In this document: positions 16,106 to 25,961 of the stretch, in pieces | Position numbering within the stretch: position 1 is the first letter of the stretch | Layout of the letters: every line of letters starts with the position of its first letter | Assembly (NCBI RefSeq): GCF_021018745.1 | Contig: NZ_CP063845.1 | Location: forward strand, 558,001 to 622,000 | Source: Gloeobacter morelensis MG652769 | GTDB taxonomy: Bacteria; Cyanobacteriota; Cyanobacteriia; Gloeobacterales; Gloeobacteraceae | Reading direction: 5' to 3' | DNA length: 64,000 nt | Translations under genes and position numbers: made by a program | Notes under the pieces: generated by a model | What the model was told of the DNA's origin: nothing | Databases searched by the model: none | Seen by the model: the letters and a program-made list of their open reading frames with translations, nothing else

Positions 16106-16486
16106 ATGGCCCTCAGCGAAGAACAAGTCGCGCGCCGCGCCCTCGCCATCCGCATCAAACAGCAGCTCACCGAACTGTCCAAGGAAATGCAGAAGTGGCA
16201 GGGTTACGTGCAGTTGGCCAAGACGCAAAATCGCCTGGAGATGGCGAGCCAGGCTGAGCAGCGCATTGCTGAGCTGACCGAGCGGGCGCGCGCGCTCTGG
16301 AAGCAGCGCGACGAACTGCTCACCGAGGAACGTTTTGCCGAACTGGAGATTGACGACGCACTGGCGGCCCTTAAGCGGCAGGTTCAAAAAGACGACGGGG
16401 TCACCGACGCCGAATTTGAAGAAATCGACGACGAGCTCGAACAGCTCAAGCGGCGGGCCGGCAGCGAGCGTCCGCCTGCAAGTTAA
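16106..16486 (+). CDS. Small coiled-coil protein of unknown function
   Basis: 126 residues, highly charged and helical throughout, with heptad-like spacing in [18 protein letters not shown] and [22 protein letters not shown]. No enzyme motif, signal peptide or membrane segment. It follows the DUF2470 gene by 11 bases, and its stop overlaps by four bases the end of the facing TatD gene. I do not recognise a named family. Confidence 0.75.
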   Translation: MALSEEQVARRALAIRIKQQLTELSKEMQKWQGYVQLAKTQNRLEMASQAEQRIAELTERARALWKQRDELLTEERFAELEIDDALAALKRQVQKDDGVTDAEFEEIDDELEQLKRRAGSERPPAS

Positions 16487-17274
16487 ACCGCAGGCACCGG
16501 CAGGCGAAATAGACGCCGGGCGTTGGCGGCGGTCAACCGGGCAATCGCTTCTGGAGTTTTGCCGCGCAACTCGGCCACTTTCTCCGCGACGTGGGCGACG
16601 TAGGCGGGCTCGTTGCGCTTGCCGCGCTTGGGCACCGGGGCCAGGAAAGGACAGTCGGTCTCTACCAGCAACAGTTCGTCGGGCACCACCCCCACCGACT
16701 GCTGCAGCAGGGCGGCGTTTTTGAAGGTGACGATGCCGCTGAAGCTGACAAACATGCCCAGTTGGACAAACCAGCGGGTCTCCTCGGGCGTACCGCCCCA
16801 GCAGTGCATCACCCCCCGCACCGGCCCGACCGCTTCGAGAAGGCGCCGGGTGGCCATCGCCGCATCGCGACAGTGGATGATTACCGGTAGGTCCAGCTGT
16901 TGGGCGATGGCGATCTGGTCGCGAAAGGCCCGCTCCTGCTCCTCGGGATTGTCGGCTTTAAAAAAATCGAGGCCGGTCTCGCCGATGGCTACTACCCGCT
17001 TATCTGAACGGGCCTGCTCGCGGATGCGGTTGCAGAGAGCTTCGTCCCAGCGCCGCTCGACATCGAGCGGGTGGAGCCCCACCGCCAGAAACACCTCCGG
17101 GTAGCGGTCGGCCAAAGCCTGCATGCCCGGGAAATCCTCCGGTTTGACACAGGCGTGCACCAGTTGCACCACCCCCGCCGCGCGCCAGTTGTGGGCGACC
17201 GCATCCAGGTCGGCGGCAAAATTTTCGTAGTTGATATGGACGTGGGTGTCGATCAGGCCGCTCAGCGTCGCCAT
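16483..17274 (-). CDS. TatD-family metal-dependent hydrolase/DNase
   Basis: Metal-dependent hydrolase of the amidohydrolase fold. Metal ligands are seen in LIDTHVH (His-x-His), GETGLDFF (Glu), IIHCRDA (His), MHCWGG (His) and [12 protein letters not shown] (Asp), all in canonical order. I start at ATG 17274 ([13 protein letters not shown]); the longer frame to 17427 adds residues foreign to the family. About 263 residues, normal length. Family members act as 3' exonucleases in DNA repair or as D-aminoacyl hydrolases; the substrate here is not decided by sequence. Confidence 0.92.
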   Translation of the reverse strand: MATLSGLIDTHVHINYENFAADLDAVAHNWRAAGVVQLVHACVKPEDFPGMQALADRYPEVFLAVGLHPLDVERRWDEALCNRIREQARSDKRVVAIGETGLDFFKADNPEEQERAFRDQIAIAQQLDLPVIIHCRDAAMATRRLLEAVGPVRGVMHCWGGTPEETRWFVQLGMFVSFSGIVTFKNAALLQQSVGVVPDELLLVETDCPFLAPVPKRGKRNEPAYVAHVAEKVAELRGKTPEAIARLTAANARRLFRLPVPAV

Positions 17275-17389
17275 GGTTTGCCCTTGACCGTTCTTTACAA
17301 TCCTAACTTCGCCGCCCGCCCCGCCGCGACCGCAGCGCCGGGGGCACGGTACGATGAGGAAGCTTTTTGTTCTGGAAGTACATTTAGCC

Positions 17390-17932
17390 ATGCGGATTCC
17401 ACCCATCGAACCGGAAAGCGCCGACAAGCAACTGAAGACTGTCTACGACGCCCTCAAAAAGCAGTACGGCACCGAGCTGAACCCGCTCAAGGTGCTGGCC
17501 CACCGGCCCCAGGTGATGCGGGCGGTGATGAATTTGTATGGAGCGATCCACGCCCACAGCGGCACGATTTCTGACGAACTCAAAGAACTCATCAGCCTGC
17601 GCATCGCCCAGATCAACAGCTGCCGCGACTATTGCGTGCCAATGCATACGTACATGCTCCACAAGCAGGGCACCGCCGAAGAAAAAATCCGCGCCCTCCC
17701 CCGCTACGCCACCAGTGACCTGTACTCGGAGGCCGAAAAAGTCGCCCTCGAATACGCCGAGCGGATCACCGTGCCGTCCACAATGGTCAGCGAGCCACTG
17801 TTCGAGCGGCTCAAAGCCCACTACGGCGAAGGGGACATCGTCGAACTGACGGCGGTCATCAGCACCCTTAACTTCTGGACAAAATTCATCGACGCTCTCG
17901 AAATCCCGCTCGACGATGTGTTCAAAGAATAG
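17390..17932 (+). CDS. AhpD-like / carboxymuconolactone decarboxylase family protein
   Basis: An all-helical protein of about 180 residues with the AhpD-type redox motif [10 protein letters not shown] (Cys-x-x-Cys then His), the signature of peroxidase-related members. [15 protein letters not shown] is the helix leading into the motif. I favour ATG 17390 ([10 protein letters not shown]); an ATG at 17354 would add 12 residues. It is divergent from tatD. Likely a peroxide- or radical-detoxifying enzyme, but the partner thiol system is not seen. Confidence 0.85.
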   Translation: MRIPPIEPESADKQLKTVYDALKKQYGTELNPLKVLAHRPQVMRAVMNLYGAIHAHSGTISDELKELISLRIAQINSCRDYCVPMHTYMLHKQGTAEEKIRALPRYATSDLYSEAEKVALEYAERITVPSTMVSEPLFERLKAHYGEGDIVELTAVISTLNFWTKFIDALEIPLDDVFKE

Positions 17933-17966
17933 CTATCAGGGGGAAATGGAGTGCGCCCTGCGGTTG

Positions 17967-19697
17967 TCAAAAACTGAAGACCGCCCGCAGGATACCGACC
18001 GCCAGGCCGTTGCTGCGGCTGGAATTGACCGGCTGCTCGATAAATTGCAGTATCGGTGTGAGGCTGAGGCGGTCGGTGAGCATGTGGCGGTAGTACACCA
18101 CGTAGTCGCGCTCGGTGCCGCTCGGCACCAGCGAACTGGTCACCCCTGGCCCCACCAGACCGACGGCACTGCCCGAAAAGACGCGCAGCGGCTGGGCGAT
18201 GGTGAAGCCGAGGGCGTTGCCGTCGCCTCCGAGATTGGGCAGGGTAAAGCCCAACTGCCAGGTGTTGAGGCTGATCGCCGTGAACTGCTCGTCGATGCCG
18301 GCCACCGGATAGACCGCGGTGGTCCCCCAGCCGTAGCGGCCGAAAATCGCGAAAGCCGGGATAATTGACCATTCGAAGTTCACCCCCAGCGACTGGGTGA
18401 CGGTGTTCTGGATGGTCTCGGGCAGCGTCAGGGTATCGACGATGCCGCCTTGCTCGTTGAGTTGTCCGAACTGCAATTTCACCGAGGCGGCAGGGCCGGG
18501 GCGCACCTCGAACTCGCCCAACAGCGACGATTCACCGCCGAATAACCCGCCCGCACCGTACCCGCCGTAGGGGGCTCCAAAGGGATTCACGTCGCGGCGG
18601 GCGTCGCCGGTGGCCGCCCCGGCGTTGGTGGATAGATAGATGCCCCGCAGGCTGAGCGTCTCGGAGATGTCCCAATCGAAACCGAGACCAGGCCCGAAAA
18701 AGACAAAAGTCAACAGCGGGCTGTTGGTGGTCAGTCCGCCGGTGAAGTCGAGTTCTTCGTTGTTGGCGAAGCTGTTGGCATCGAGGTATTCAGAAATCTC
18801 CAGGCGCGGGCCGAAGAAGACCCGGAAGTTCTGGCTAAAGAGCGGGAAGATATAGCGAATTTCGTCGATGGTGAAGCTGGAGGTGCCGTTGAAGTTGATG
18901 CCCACCGTCGAGCCGTCGAAGGAAGTATTGTCGGGGCCGCCGCTGAAGATGAGCACGCCGATGCCGCTCGCGATCCCTGCGAGCACGGCGCTGATGTCCT
19001 GGCCGGTGACCCCCCGCATCCGCAGCCGCAGTTCGTCCTGCCCGGTGAAGGTGGTGCGCAGGTTGAGGGTGGTGCGCGAAACAAACGTGGTGTTGGCCGC
19101 CTGGATAGGAATGCTCACCGCGCCGAGCGCATCCCCCAGGGCGGCGGCGGAGGGGTAAGTTGCCTCGGCGGTCCCCGAGAAAATCGTACAGCCGGGACAA
19201 CCGACGCCGCCGGAGATGCCCATCACCACCGAGCCGTCCATTTTGGTGACGGGGCTCAAGAGATTGGCTTCGATTGCACCGAGGCGCGTTTCGAGGCTTC
19301 CCAGGCGATCGGCGGCTCCCCCCAGTTCGTCTTGAAATTCCACGCGCAGGCGCTCAAGGACCGCCAGATCGGCAGGCTCGGGGAGTGCCGCGCCCTCGGA
19401 GGCGATACGCGCTTCGAGCCCCGCCAGGATCCGCTGCAACCAGTCGGCAAATTCGAGCCGGTTGAGGGGGCGGTCGCCTGCGAAGCGCGGCGGCTGCGCC
19501 AGATCGAGCCGCTGGGCGATTTGGGTCAGTTTTGTGCGGCTCCAGGCGCCGGGGGGCACGTCCGCCAGGGACCAGACGGCATTGGGAGCGCGCAGTTCGC
19601 TCTCCGGCCAAGCCTGGGCGTGGGCCGGCCGGCACCACCAGGACAGGCCCAACAGCCACAACCAAACCCACCATCGAGCTGTCGCACCGGTCGGCAC
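17967..19697 (-). CDS. Iron-uptake-type porin with SLH-like N-terminus
   Basis: Outer-membrane beta-barrel of the cyanobacterial SomA/OprB-like group. A GTG start is followed by a signal peptide ending AHAQA. Residues 40-90 resemble an S-layer-homology region (LTQIAQRLDLAQPP, then RPLNRLEFADWLQRIL), next a short coiled coil, then alternating beta strands to the C-terminal phenylalanine (GILRAVFSF), the usual barrel-assembly signal. At 576 residues it fits this group. The strand pattern IDEIRYIFPLF and ...RVFFGPRLEI is typical. It would let small solutes or inorganic ions through the outer membrane. Confidence 0.87.
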   Translation of the reverse strand: MPTGATARWWVWLWLLGLSWWCRPAHAQAWPESELRAPNAVWSLADVPPGAWSRTKLTQIAQRLDLAQPPRFAGDRPLNRLEFADWLQRILAGLEARIASEGAALPEPADLAVLERLRVEFQDELGGAADRLGSLETRLGAIEANLLSPVTKMDGSVVMGISGGVGCPGCTIFSGTAEATYPSAAALGDALGAVSIPIQAANTTFVSRTTLNLRTTFTGQDELRLRMRGVTGQDISAVLAGIASGIGVLIFSGGPDNTSFDGSTVGINFNGTSSFTIDEIRYIFPLFSQNFRVFFGPRLEISEYLDANSFANNEELDFTGGLTTNSPLLTFVFFGPGLGFDWDISETLSLRGIYLSTNAGAATGDARRDVNPFGAPYGGYGAGGLFGGESSLLGEFEVRPGPAASVKLQFGQLNEQGGIVDTLTLPETIQNTVTQSLGVNFEWSIIPAFAIFGRYGWGTTAVYPVAGIDEQFTAISLNTWQLGFTLPNLGGDGNALGFTIAQPLRVFSGSAVGLVGPGVTSSLVPSGTERDYVVYYRHMLTDRLSLTPILQFIEQPVNSSRSNGLAVGILRAVFSF

Positions 19698-19727
19698 AGC
19701 GGGTCACTTCGAAAGCCAGAAGCCATT

Positions 19728-20957
19728 CTAGGGCGGATTGTCCCGGGAGGCGGCCGGAAAGCGCTCCCCCGGCAAGACGAACTTGAAGACGGTGCCTTGA
19801 TCGAGCCGGCCGCCGTGGGCGGTGGTGCCGTACAGGTGACCGTCCGTGCCCTGCACCAGGGTGCTGACCGGGTGGGAACCGTCCTCGCCGCCAAAGACAT
19901 GCAGCGTCTTGAGGCGGCCCTCCAGGGTGAGAGCAAAAAGCGTGCCGTCGCCGTCCTCGAAGATCGACAGTTTGCCCGCGCTGCCGCCCATCAGCGATGG
20001 CTTGCCGCCGTTGACGGTCGTGCCGTAGAGCCTGCCGTCTTTACCCTGGATGAGCGAGCCGTAGGGCCGCGAGCCGTCCACGCCCCGGAAGCTGTGCAGA
20101 GTCGTCATCTCCCCTTGCGGGGACAACTTGAAGACCGTGCCCAGGCCGTAGCTGCCCCCGGCGACGGTGGTGCCGTAGAAATGGCCGTCGCCCGCGAGCA
20201 TCAGCGCAGCCCGGGGACTCGTGCCGGTGCTGCTGTCGCTGTCTTGAAAGGCATGGAGCATTGAGAAGCCGGCCGCGGCCGAAAAGCGGTAGACCGTGCC
20301 GCCGTGGTTGGGTCCGTCGTAGACCGTTGTGCCGTACAACTGGCCGTCACTGCCTTCCACCAGGCCGGTAAAGGGGTCGGAACCTTCCTGGAGCTTGAAG
20401 GTGTGCAATGTCTTGAAGCGGCCGTCCGCTGCGAGGCGGAAGATCGTGCCCAGGCCCGGGGAAGCGACGCAACTGGTGGTGCCGTAGAAGTGGCCGTCGC
20501 GGGCCAAAAGCAGACTGGCGAAGGGATTGCCGCCGTCGTCGCTGTCAAAACTGTGCAGGGTGGTGAGCGCTCCATTCGGGGCCATCCGGTAGAGCGTGCC
20601 GCGCCCGGCGACTCCCCCGGCGCTGGTGGTGCCGTAAAGGGAGCCGTCGGGGGTGATGGCCGGCCGGGCGACCGGGTGGGCGCCTTCCTTACCGCGAAAG
20701 CTGTGCAGGACTTTGAACTCGCCTGCCGCCGACAGGCGATACAGCGTGCCCTTGCCGTAGGCCCCGCCGGTGGTGGCGCTGCCGTAGAGATGCCCCTCCC
20801 GGCCCTGGACGATGCCCGCGTACGGGGAGGAGCCGCCCTGCCCATCGAACTGGTAGAGCGTCGCCAGTTGGGCACGGGCGGTCGCCTGCAACGCGATCAG
20901 CAGACCGAGAGCACCGAGGGCCACCCACAGTTGCCTGTCTTGCCGGTATCGCTCCAT
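19728..20957 (-). CDS. GloVer-repeat exported protein
   Basis: Tandem repeats of about 35-50 residues with the unit G..PYAGL..G.DG.LYGTT..GG..G.GT.Y.L...G....LHSF, repeated about eight times; this is the repeat first noted in Gloeobacter and Verrucomicrobia. A signal peptide precedes it (MERYRQDRQLW, hydrophobic stretch, ATARAQ). I chose ATG 20957 over a longer frame to 21086. The repeats probably form a beta-propeller-like domain exposed outside the cell. No C-terminal anchor is obvious. Function is unknown. Confidence 0.87.
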   Translation of the reverse strand: MERYRQDRQLWVALGALGLLIALQATARAQLATLYQFDGQGGSSPYAGIVQGREGHLYGSATTGGAYGKGTLYRLSAAGEFKVLHSFRGKEGAHPVARPAITPDGSLYGTTSAGGVAGRGTLYRMAPNGALTTLHSFDSDDGGNPFASLLLARDGHFYGTTSCVASPGLGTIFRLAADGRFKTLHTFKLQEGSDPFTGLVEGSDGQLYGTTVYDGPNHGGTVYRFSAAAGFSMLHAFQDSDSSTGTSPRAALMLAGDGHFYGTTVAGGSYGLGTVFKLSPQGEMTTLHSFRGVDGSRPYGSLIQGKDGRLYGTTVNGGKPSLMGGSAGKLSIFEDGDGTLFALTLEGRLKTLHVFGGEDGSHPVSTLVQGTDGHLYGTTAHGGRLDQGTVFKFVLPGERFPAASRDNPP

Positions 20958-21087
20958 CGCCGTCCGCCTGCACCGATGGCCACACGATATCAGCCGCACA
21001 ACCGCCACAGCAGTCGTCCATGCGACGCTTCCCAACCAGGCTGTGCGGAGAAGATGAACCTCAATCACTTCAGCAGGGATAAGCAAG

Positions 21088-22395
21088 ATGCATTACCGTC
21101 TGTATTTGAGCGGCATCGCTTTGCTATGGGCCGGGATGAACGCCCTGCCCGCCAATGCCCAGGGCGTCCTGCCCGCGGGCGGACCCCTTGGGCTCAGACA
21201 GGCGCTCAACCAGGCAGAACTGCGCAACCCGCAACTGGTGGTCGCCCAGCGCAACCTGGGCCTTGGACTGGCCGGGATTACCGCCGCCGGGAGTACCCCC
21301 AACCCGCAGCTGACCGTCTACTGGGGGTTCGGCACGGTCTACACCGAGGACGGCAGCCCCCAGACAATAGGGCTTTCTCAGAAAATCGAAACGGCCGGCA
21401 AGCGGCCGGCCCGCCTCGCCCTGGCCGACGCCCAGTACCGCCTCGTCCTTTTACAGTACAACGCCACACGCTTTGAAGTCCGCTCGCAGGTGCGCAAAGC
21501 CTACGCCCAATTCGCCGCGGCCCAGGCCGGCGGCCGCGCCCTCGAAGTGCAGGAGCGCCTCGCCCAAAGGCTGCTCGAAGTGGCCCGCAAGCGCAGCGCA
21601 GCGGGCGAATCGCCCAAGACCGACGCCCTGCAGACCCAACTGGAGGTCAACCGGCTCAAAACCCAACAGACCGAAGCCCTCGGCCGCGTCGAGCAGGCGC
21701 AGATTGCCCTGAGTGGTCTGTTGGGACGCGATCCGGAAGAAACCCTCGATATCGACGATCTGGGTCTATTTGAGCTGTCGCTCGAAAAAACTGCCCTGGT
21801 TCCTTTGCCGAGCGCCCCCGTGCCGCTGGTGGCCACCTTCCTGGAGCGGGCTTACCGCGCCCGCTTAGATCTGCAGGCGGCCGAGCAGCAGCGGGAGGTG
21901 GCCCGCCGCCAGCTGGATCTGGCCCGTGCCCAGCGCGTCCCGGATGTGGATGTGGCGGCCGGATATCTGTTTACCACGCGCACCAACCGCGATCCCCAGG
22001 CCCAGGGGGTCTACCTGGGCCTGGGGATCGATCTGCCGGTCTTCTACAACAACCAGGGCGAAGTGAAACTGGCGGAACTGGCCGGCGAACAGAGCAGCCT
22101 GCAGATCGACGCGCTCAAGCTGCAGATCGCCGTGGAGGTGCGCACGGCCTACCGGGCGCTGCTCAACGCCCGCGAGAGCCTGCGCCGCCACCGCAACCAG
22201 CTGTTGCCCGCCGCCCAGGACGTGGTACAGCTGACCCAACTGAGTTACGAACTGGGCAAGCGCGACCTGGGTGAAGTGATCCTTGCCCAGCAGGCGGCCC
22301 AGGAGGTGCTCGAAAGCTACCTGGAGGCGGTGGTGGCCTACCAGGGGGCCTGGGCGGATCTTGAAAGGGCGGTGGGTGAACCGCTCGATGCCTAG
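21088..22395 (+). CDS. TolC-family outer-membrane efflux protein (CzcC/CusC-like)
   Basis: Outer-membrane channel of tripartite efflux. A signal peptide (MHYRLYLSGIALLW to PANAQG) is followed by two OEP repeats with long helices: LRQALNQAELRNPQLVVAQRN opens the first, and FLERAYRARLDLQAAEQQREVAR the second. QTIGLSQKIETAGKR is the typical CzcC-like loop. It is 435 residues, full length. It converges, with only three bases between stops, on a heavy-metal RND pump, the natural inner-membrane partner. No periplasmic adaptor gene lies between or next to them. Confidence 0.91.
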   Translation: MHYRLYLSGIALLWAGMNALPANAQGVLPAGGPLGLRQALNQAELRNPQLVVAQRNLGLGLAGITAAGSTPNPQLTVYWGFGTVYTEDGSPQTIGLSQKIETAGKRPARLALADAQYRLVLLQYNATRFEVRSQVRKAYAQFAAAQAGGRALEVQERLAQRLLEVARKRSAAGESPKTDALQTQLEVNRLKTQQTEALGRVEQAQIALSGLLGRDPEETLDIDDLGLFELSLEKTALVPLPSAPVPLVATFLERAYRARLDLQAAEQQREVARRQLDLARAQRVPDVDVAAGYLFTTRTNRDPQAQGVYLGLGIDLPVFYNNQGEVKLAELAGEQSSLQIDALKLQIAVEVRTAYRALLNARESLRRHRNQLLPAAQDVVQLTQLSYELGKRDLGEVILAQQAAQEVLESYLEAVVAYQGAWADLERAVGEPLDA

Positions 22396-22398
22396 ACC

Positions 22399-25300
22399 TC
22401 AAGCCGGAGGCGGTTCCACCCGGGCAGGCTCGATCCCGGGGAGCGGCTTCGGGGCGGCGCTGTACTGCCCGAACAACTTCTGCAGGCGCTCCCACGGCGA
22501 GGGATTCTTGCGGGCGCTGCCGCCCGGAGAAGAACCGCCGCAGATCACCGGGTAGAGCACCGGTAGGGCAAACAGCGTAAAGAACGTGCAGGTGATCAGA
22601 CCGCCGATGACGACGGAGGCGAGCGGCTGCTGCACCTCGGCCCCGGCGCTGGTGGCGGTGGCCATCGGAATAAAACCGATCGACGCGAGCAAAGCCGCCG
22701 AGAGAATCGGACGCAGGCGCTCTTTGGCGCCTTTGAGGGCCGCCTTTTCAGCAGACAGACCCTCGGCCTCCTGCATGGTGCGGATGGTGGAGACCAGCAC
22801 GATGCCGTTGAGCACCGCGACGCCAAAAAGCGTAATAAAGCCTACCCCCGCCGAGACCGACAGCGGCATGCCCCTGAGGTAAAGCGCCACCAGACCGCCC
22901 ACCAGCGAGAAGGGCACATTCAGGAAAATCAAGATGCCCGGCCGCAGATTGCCGAAGGAGCTATAGAGCAGCAAAAAGATCAAGGCCAGCGCCAGGGGCA
23001 CGAGAATCTGCAACCGCGAGAGGGCCGATTGGTAATTTTCGAACTGACCGCCCCAGACCAACCGGTAGCCCTTGGGGGCGCTGATTTGCGATTCGACCGC
23101 CTGCTGGGCGGCGGCGACGAAAGATCCCAGATCGCGGTCGCGCACGTTCATGCCGACGGTGATCACCCGCTCGCCCTCGCGGTGCGAAATCTGGGCGATA
23201 CCGTCGCTGGTGGTGATATCGACCACCGCTCCCAACGGCACGATGCGGCCGTCCTCGGTGGAGACCGGCAGGCGCCGGGTGTCCTCCAGATCGCGCACGG
23301 CGTCCTCGTCGAACTTGACCGCCAGACTGAAGCGCTGGCGCCCTTCGTAGATCGTGCCCACCACCTTGCCGGCGCGGGTCGCTTCGATGGTGTCGAGCAC
23401 CTCGCGCACGTTGATGCCGTACTGGGCGAGCCTCTGGCGATCGACTTTGATGTTGAAGACCGGCAGGCCGCGCACGGTCTCGGCGCGCACGTCCGCCGCC
23501 CCCTGCACCTTTTTGATCACCCCGGCGGCCTGGTTTGCCAGGCGATCGAGTTCGGTGATTTCCGGTCCATAGATGCGAAGCGCAATGTCGAGGCGGTCGC
23601 CGGAGAGCAGTTCGTTGACGCGCTGCTGGATGGGCTGGGTGTAGGCGACGGTCACCCCCGGCACGATGCCGGTGAGCCGCTTTTCAATCTTCTTGACCAG
23701 CTCGGGCTGGGTCTTGGCGGTCTTCCACTCCTTTTGGGGTTTGAGGATGACCAGAACGTCGGAGTTTTCGGATTTGTTGGTGTCGGTGGCCAGTTCCGGG
23801 TGGCCGGTGAAGGAGACGGCGGCCACCACCTCGGGAAACTCCTTAACTGCCTTCTCGATAATTTTGGTCTGGCGGGCACCTTCATCCAGGGAGGCGGCCG
23901 GCGGTCGGCGCATGTTGATCACCATCGACCCCTCCGAGAGGTTGGGGACGAACTCCGAACCCAACAGCGGCACCAGCGTCAGCGAGGCGACAAAGATGGC
24001 CGTGCAGACGGCCGAGACCGGCAGCCACTTGCCCATCAGCCAGGTGACACCCTTTTCGTAGCCCGGGCGCAGCCACTGGATGACCAGCGTCTCGCGCTCC
24101 TCAGGCAGCTTTTTGGAAAACGCGAAGTAGCAAGCCAGCGGTACCAGCGACAGCGTCAGCACCAGCGAGGCCACCAGGGCCAAGATCACCGTGAAGGCCA
24201 TCGGCTGGAAGAGTTTGCCCTCGACTCCCGAAAGACCAAAGATCGGAATATAGACCACCGTGACGATCGTGATCGCAAAAGCCACCGGCTTGGCCACCTC
24301 CGCCGAGGCCGCTCCGATTACTGCCATGCGCTCTTTGGGGGTCTCAGGCCGCTGCTCGGAGAGCCTGAGGATGATGTTTTCGACCATGAAGACCGCCCCA
24401 TCGACTAGAAGTCCAAAGTCGATGGCCCCCAGGCTCATCAAGTTGCCGCTCACCCCGCCGATCACCATGCCGGTAATCGCCAGCAGCATCGAGAGCGGAA
24501 TGATGAGGGCGGTGATGAGCGATCCCGGAATGTTGCCCAGCATGATGAGCAAAATCGCCGTCACCAGCAAAGCGCCTTCGATCAAGTTGACGGCGACGGT
24601 CTTGATGGCGGCGGTGATGAGCTGGGTGCGGTCGTAGTGGGGGACGATTTGGACCCCTTCGGGCAGCTCCTTTTGCAGTTCGGCGACGCGGGCTTTGACG
24701 TCTTTGATCACGCCGTTGGCGTTCTGGCCGGCGCGCATCAGCACCGTGGCCACCACCGTGCCGTCGGTGCCGTTGCGGGTGATTACGCCTTGCCTGAGCT
24801 GGTTGCCGATTTCGACTTCCGCCACATCGCGCAGATAGACCGGCGTGCCGTGGCTGCGATCGACGATCACGTTGCTGATATCGCTGGTGCTGGTCACCAG
24901 ACCCTCGCCGCGGATAATCGTCTGCTCGCCGCTGCCGTCCGTCGAGTAGCCGCCGCCGGAGTTGGCGTTGTTGGTCTCAAGCGCCGAAAAGACCATCTGG
25001 GGCGTAATGCTGTAGCCCAGCATCCGCTCCGGGTCGAGTTTGACCTGGTACTGCTTGACAAAACCGCCCATCGGGTTGATTTCCGCCACGCCTCGGACCG
25101 ATTTGAGGCGGGGGATCACCGTCCAGTTCATGATCGTGCGCAACTCCATGGGCGTGTAACGGCCGTCGCCCTTGAGTTCGAAGATATAGATCTCCCCAAG
25201 GCCGGTGCTCACCGGACCGAGGACGGGCCTTTCGGACCCGGCGGGCAGGAGGCCCTCGGCATCTTTGAGCCGTTCGTTCACCAGTTGGCGGGCAAAATAA

Positions 25301-25665
25301 ATATCAGTGCCGTCCTCGAAGACGACCGTGATCTGCGAGAGGCCGTACTTGGAGATCGAGCGCATCTGGGTGAGACGGGGCATGCCGGTCAGAGCAATCT
25401 CCACCGGAAAGGTGATGAGTTGCTCGATCTCCTGGGGACCCAGGGCAGGCGCTTCGGTAATCACCTGCACCTGGACGTTGGAAATATCCGGCAGGCCGTC
25501 CAGGGGCAAGCGCATCACCGAGTTGATCCCGACACCGACGATCACCAGCAGCACCAGCAGCGCCAACAGCCGCTGCTTGAGCGCCCAGTAGATCCACTGA
25601 GCCAGAAAACCTTTAGGCTGAACCTGGGGAGCTCCAGCGGTTTCGGGCTGGTAGGCTGTCGTCAT
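22399..25665 (-). CDS. CusA/CzcA-family heavy-metal RND efflux pump
   Basis: Proton-driven inner-membrane pump for metal cations. It has the RND layout: TM1 near residue 30, a long periplasmic loop, TM2-6, a second loop and the C-terminal helices. The transmembrane-4 block AIDFGLLVDGAVFMVENI is the heavy-metal (HAE1-distinct) signature containing the proton-relay aspartate. FPVEIALTGMPRLTQMRSISKYGLSQITVVFEDGTD-type N-terminal motifs are also typical. The start at 25665 (MTTAYQPE) is supported by AGAGGAAG upstream, better than the ATG-containing extension to 25734. About 1,088 residues, intact. Metal specificity is not settled by what I can see. Confidence 0.92.
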   Translation of the reverse strand: MTTAYQPETAGAPQVQPKGFLAQWIYWALKQRLLALLVLLVIVGVGINSVMRLPLDGLPDISNVQVQVITEAPALGPQEIEQLITFPVEIALTGMPRLTQMRSISKYGLSQITVVFEDGTDIYFARQLVNERLKDAEGLLPAGSERPVLGPVSTGLGEIYIFELKGDGRYTPMELRTIMNWTVIPRLKSVRGVAEINPMGGFVKQYQVKLDPERMLGYSITPQMVFSALETNNANSGGGYSTDGSGEQTIIRGEGLVTSTSDISNVIVDRSHGTPVYLRDVAEVEIGNQLRQGVITRNGTDGTVVATVLMRAGQNANGVIKDVKARVAELQKELPEGVQIVPHYDRTQLITAAIKTVAVNLIEGALLVTAILLIMLGNIPGSLITALIIPLSMLLAITGMVIGGVSGNLMSLGAIDFGLLVDGAVFMVENIILRLSEQRPETPKERMAVIGAASAEVAKPVAFAITIVTVVYIPIFGLSGVEGKLFQPMAFTVILALVASLVLTLSLVPLACYFAFSKKLPEERETLVIQWLRPGYEKGVTWLMGKWLPVSAVCTAIFVASLTLVPLLGSEFVPNLSEGSMVINMRRPPAASLDEGARQTKIIEKAVKEFPEVVAAVSFTGHPELATDTNKSENSDVLVILKPQKEWKTAKTQPELVKKIEKRLTGIVPGVTVAYTQPIQQRVNELLSGDRLDIALRIYGPEITELDRLANQAAGVIKKVQGAADVRAETVRGLPVFNIKVDRQRLAQYGINVREVLDTIEATRAGKVVGTIYEGRQRFSLAVKFDEDAVRDLEDTRRLPVSTEDGRIVPLGAVVDITTSDGIAQISHREGERVITVGMNVRDRDLGSFVAAAQQAVESQISAPKGYRLVWGGQFENYQSALSRLQILVPLALALIFLLLYSSFGNLRPGILIFLNVPFSLVGGLVALYLRGMPLSVSAGVGFITLFGVAVLNGIVLVSTIRTMQEAEGLSAEKAALKGAKERLRPILSAALLASIGFIPMATATSAGAEVQQPLASVVIGGLITCTFFTLFALPVLYPVICGGSSPGGSARKNPSPWERLQKLFGQYSAAPKPLPGIEPARVEPPPA

Positions 25666-25961
25666 CGCGTCTTCCTCTTGTGCGGTAGCTTCAGGCGGCG
25701 GTAAAGTTGGAACCGGTTCAGCGTCCATACCCACAGAGGAACCGGCTCCTACGATACGTCTGATGTAATTTTACAAACATATGTTTCTCGAATATACAGT
25801 GAAACGTACATCCCTACCCCGATCCATCGCCAAAATAGGCGATTGCTACTATAGCGTTGCGTCGTGAATAGCATGGATCAGAGCAGAGGGTACCCAGAGA
25901 AATGGTCAGCTGCGTCCCGTTTTACGCAGCTGACCGTTCGTCAAAGATTGCAACAAACGCA
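25666..25961. other. Upstream region of the RND pump
   Basis: About 300 bases without a gene. An A+T-rich stretch around 25765-25815 (with ACATATGTTTCTCGAATATA) probably carries the pump promoter. I do not recognise a metal-regulator operator with confidence. Confidence 0.45.

Noticed and set aside
23029-24408. 459-codon open frame on the plus strand
   Set aside because: Antisense to the RND pump gene; low-complexity translation.
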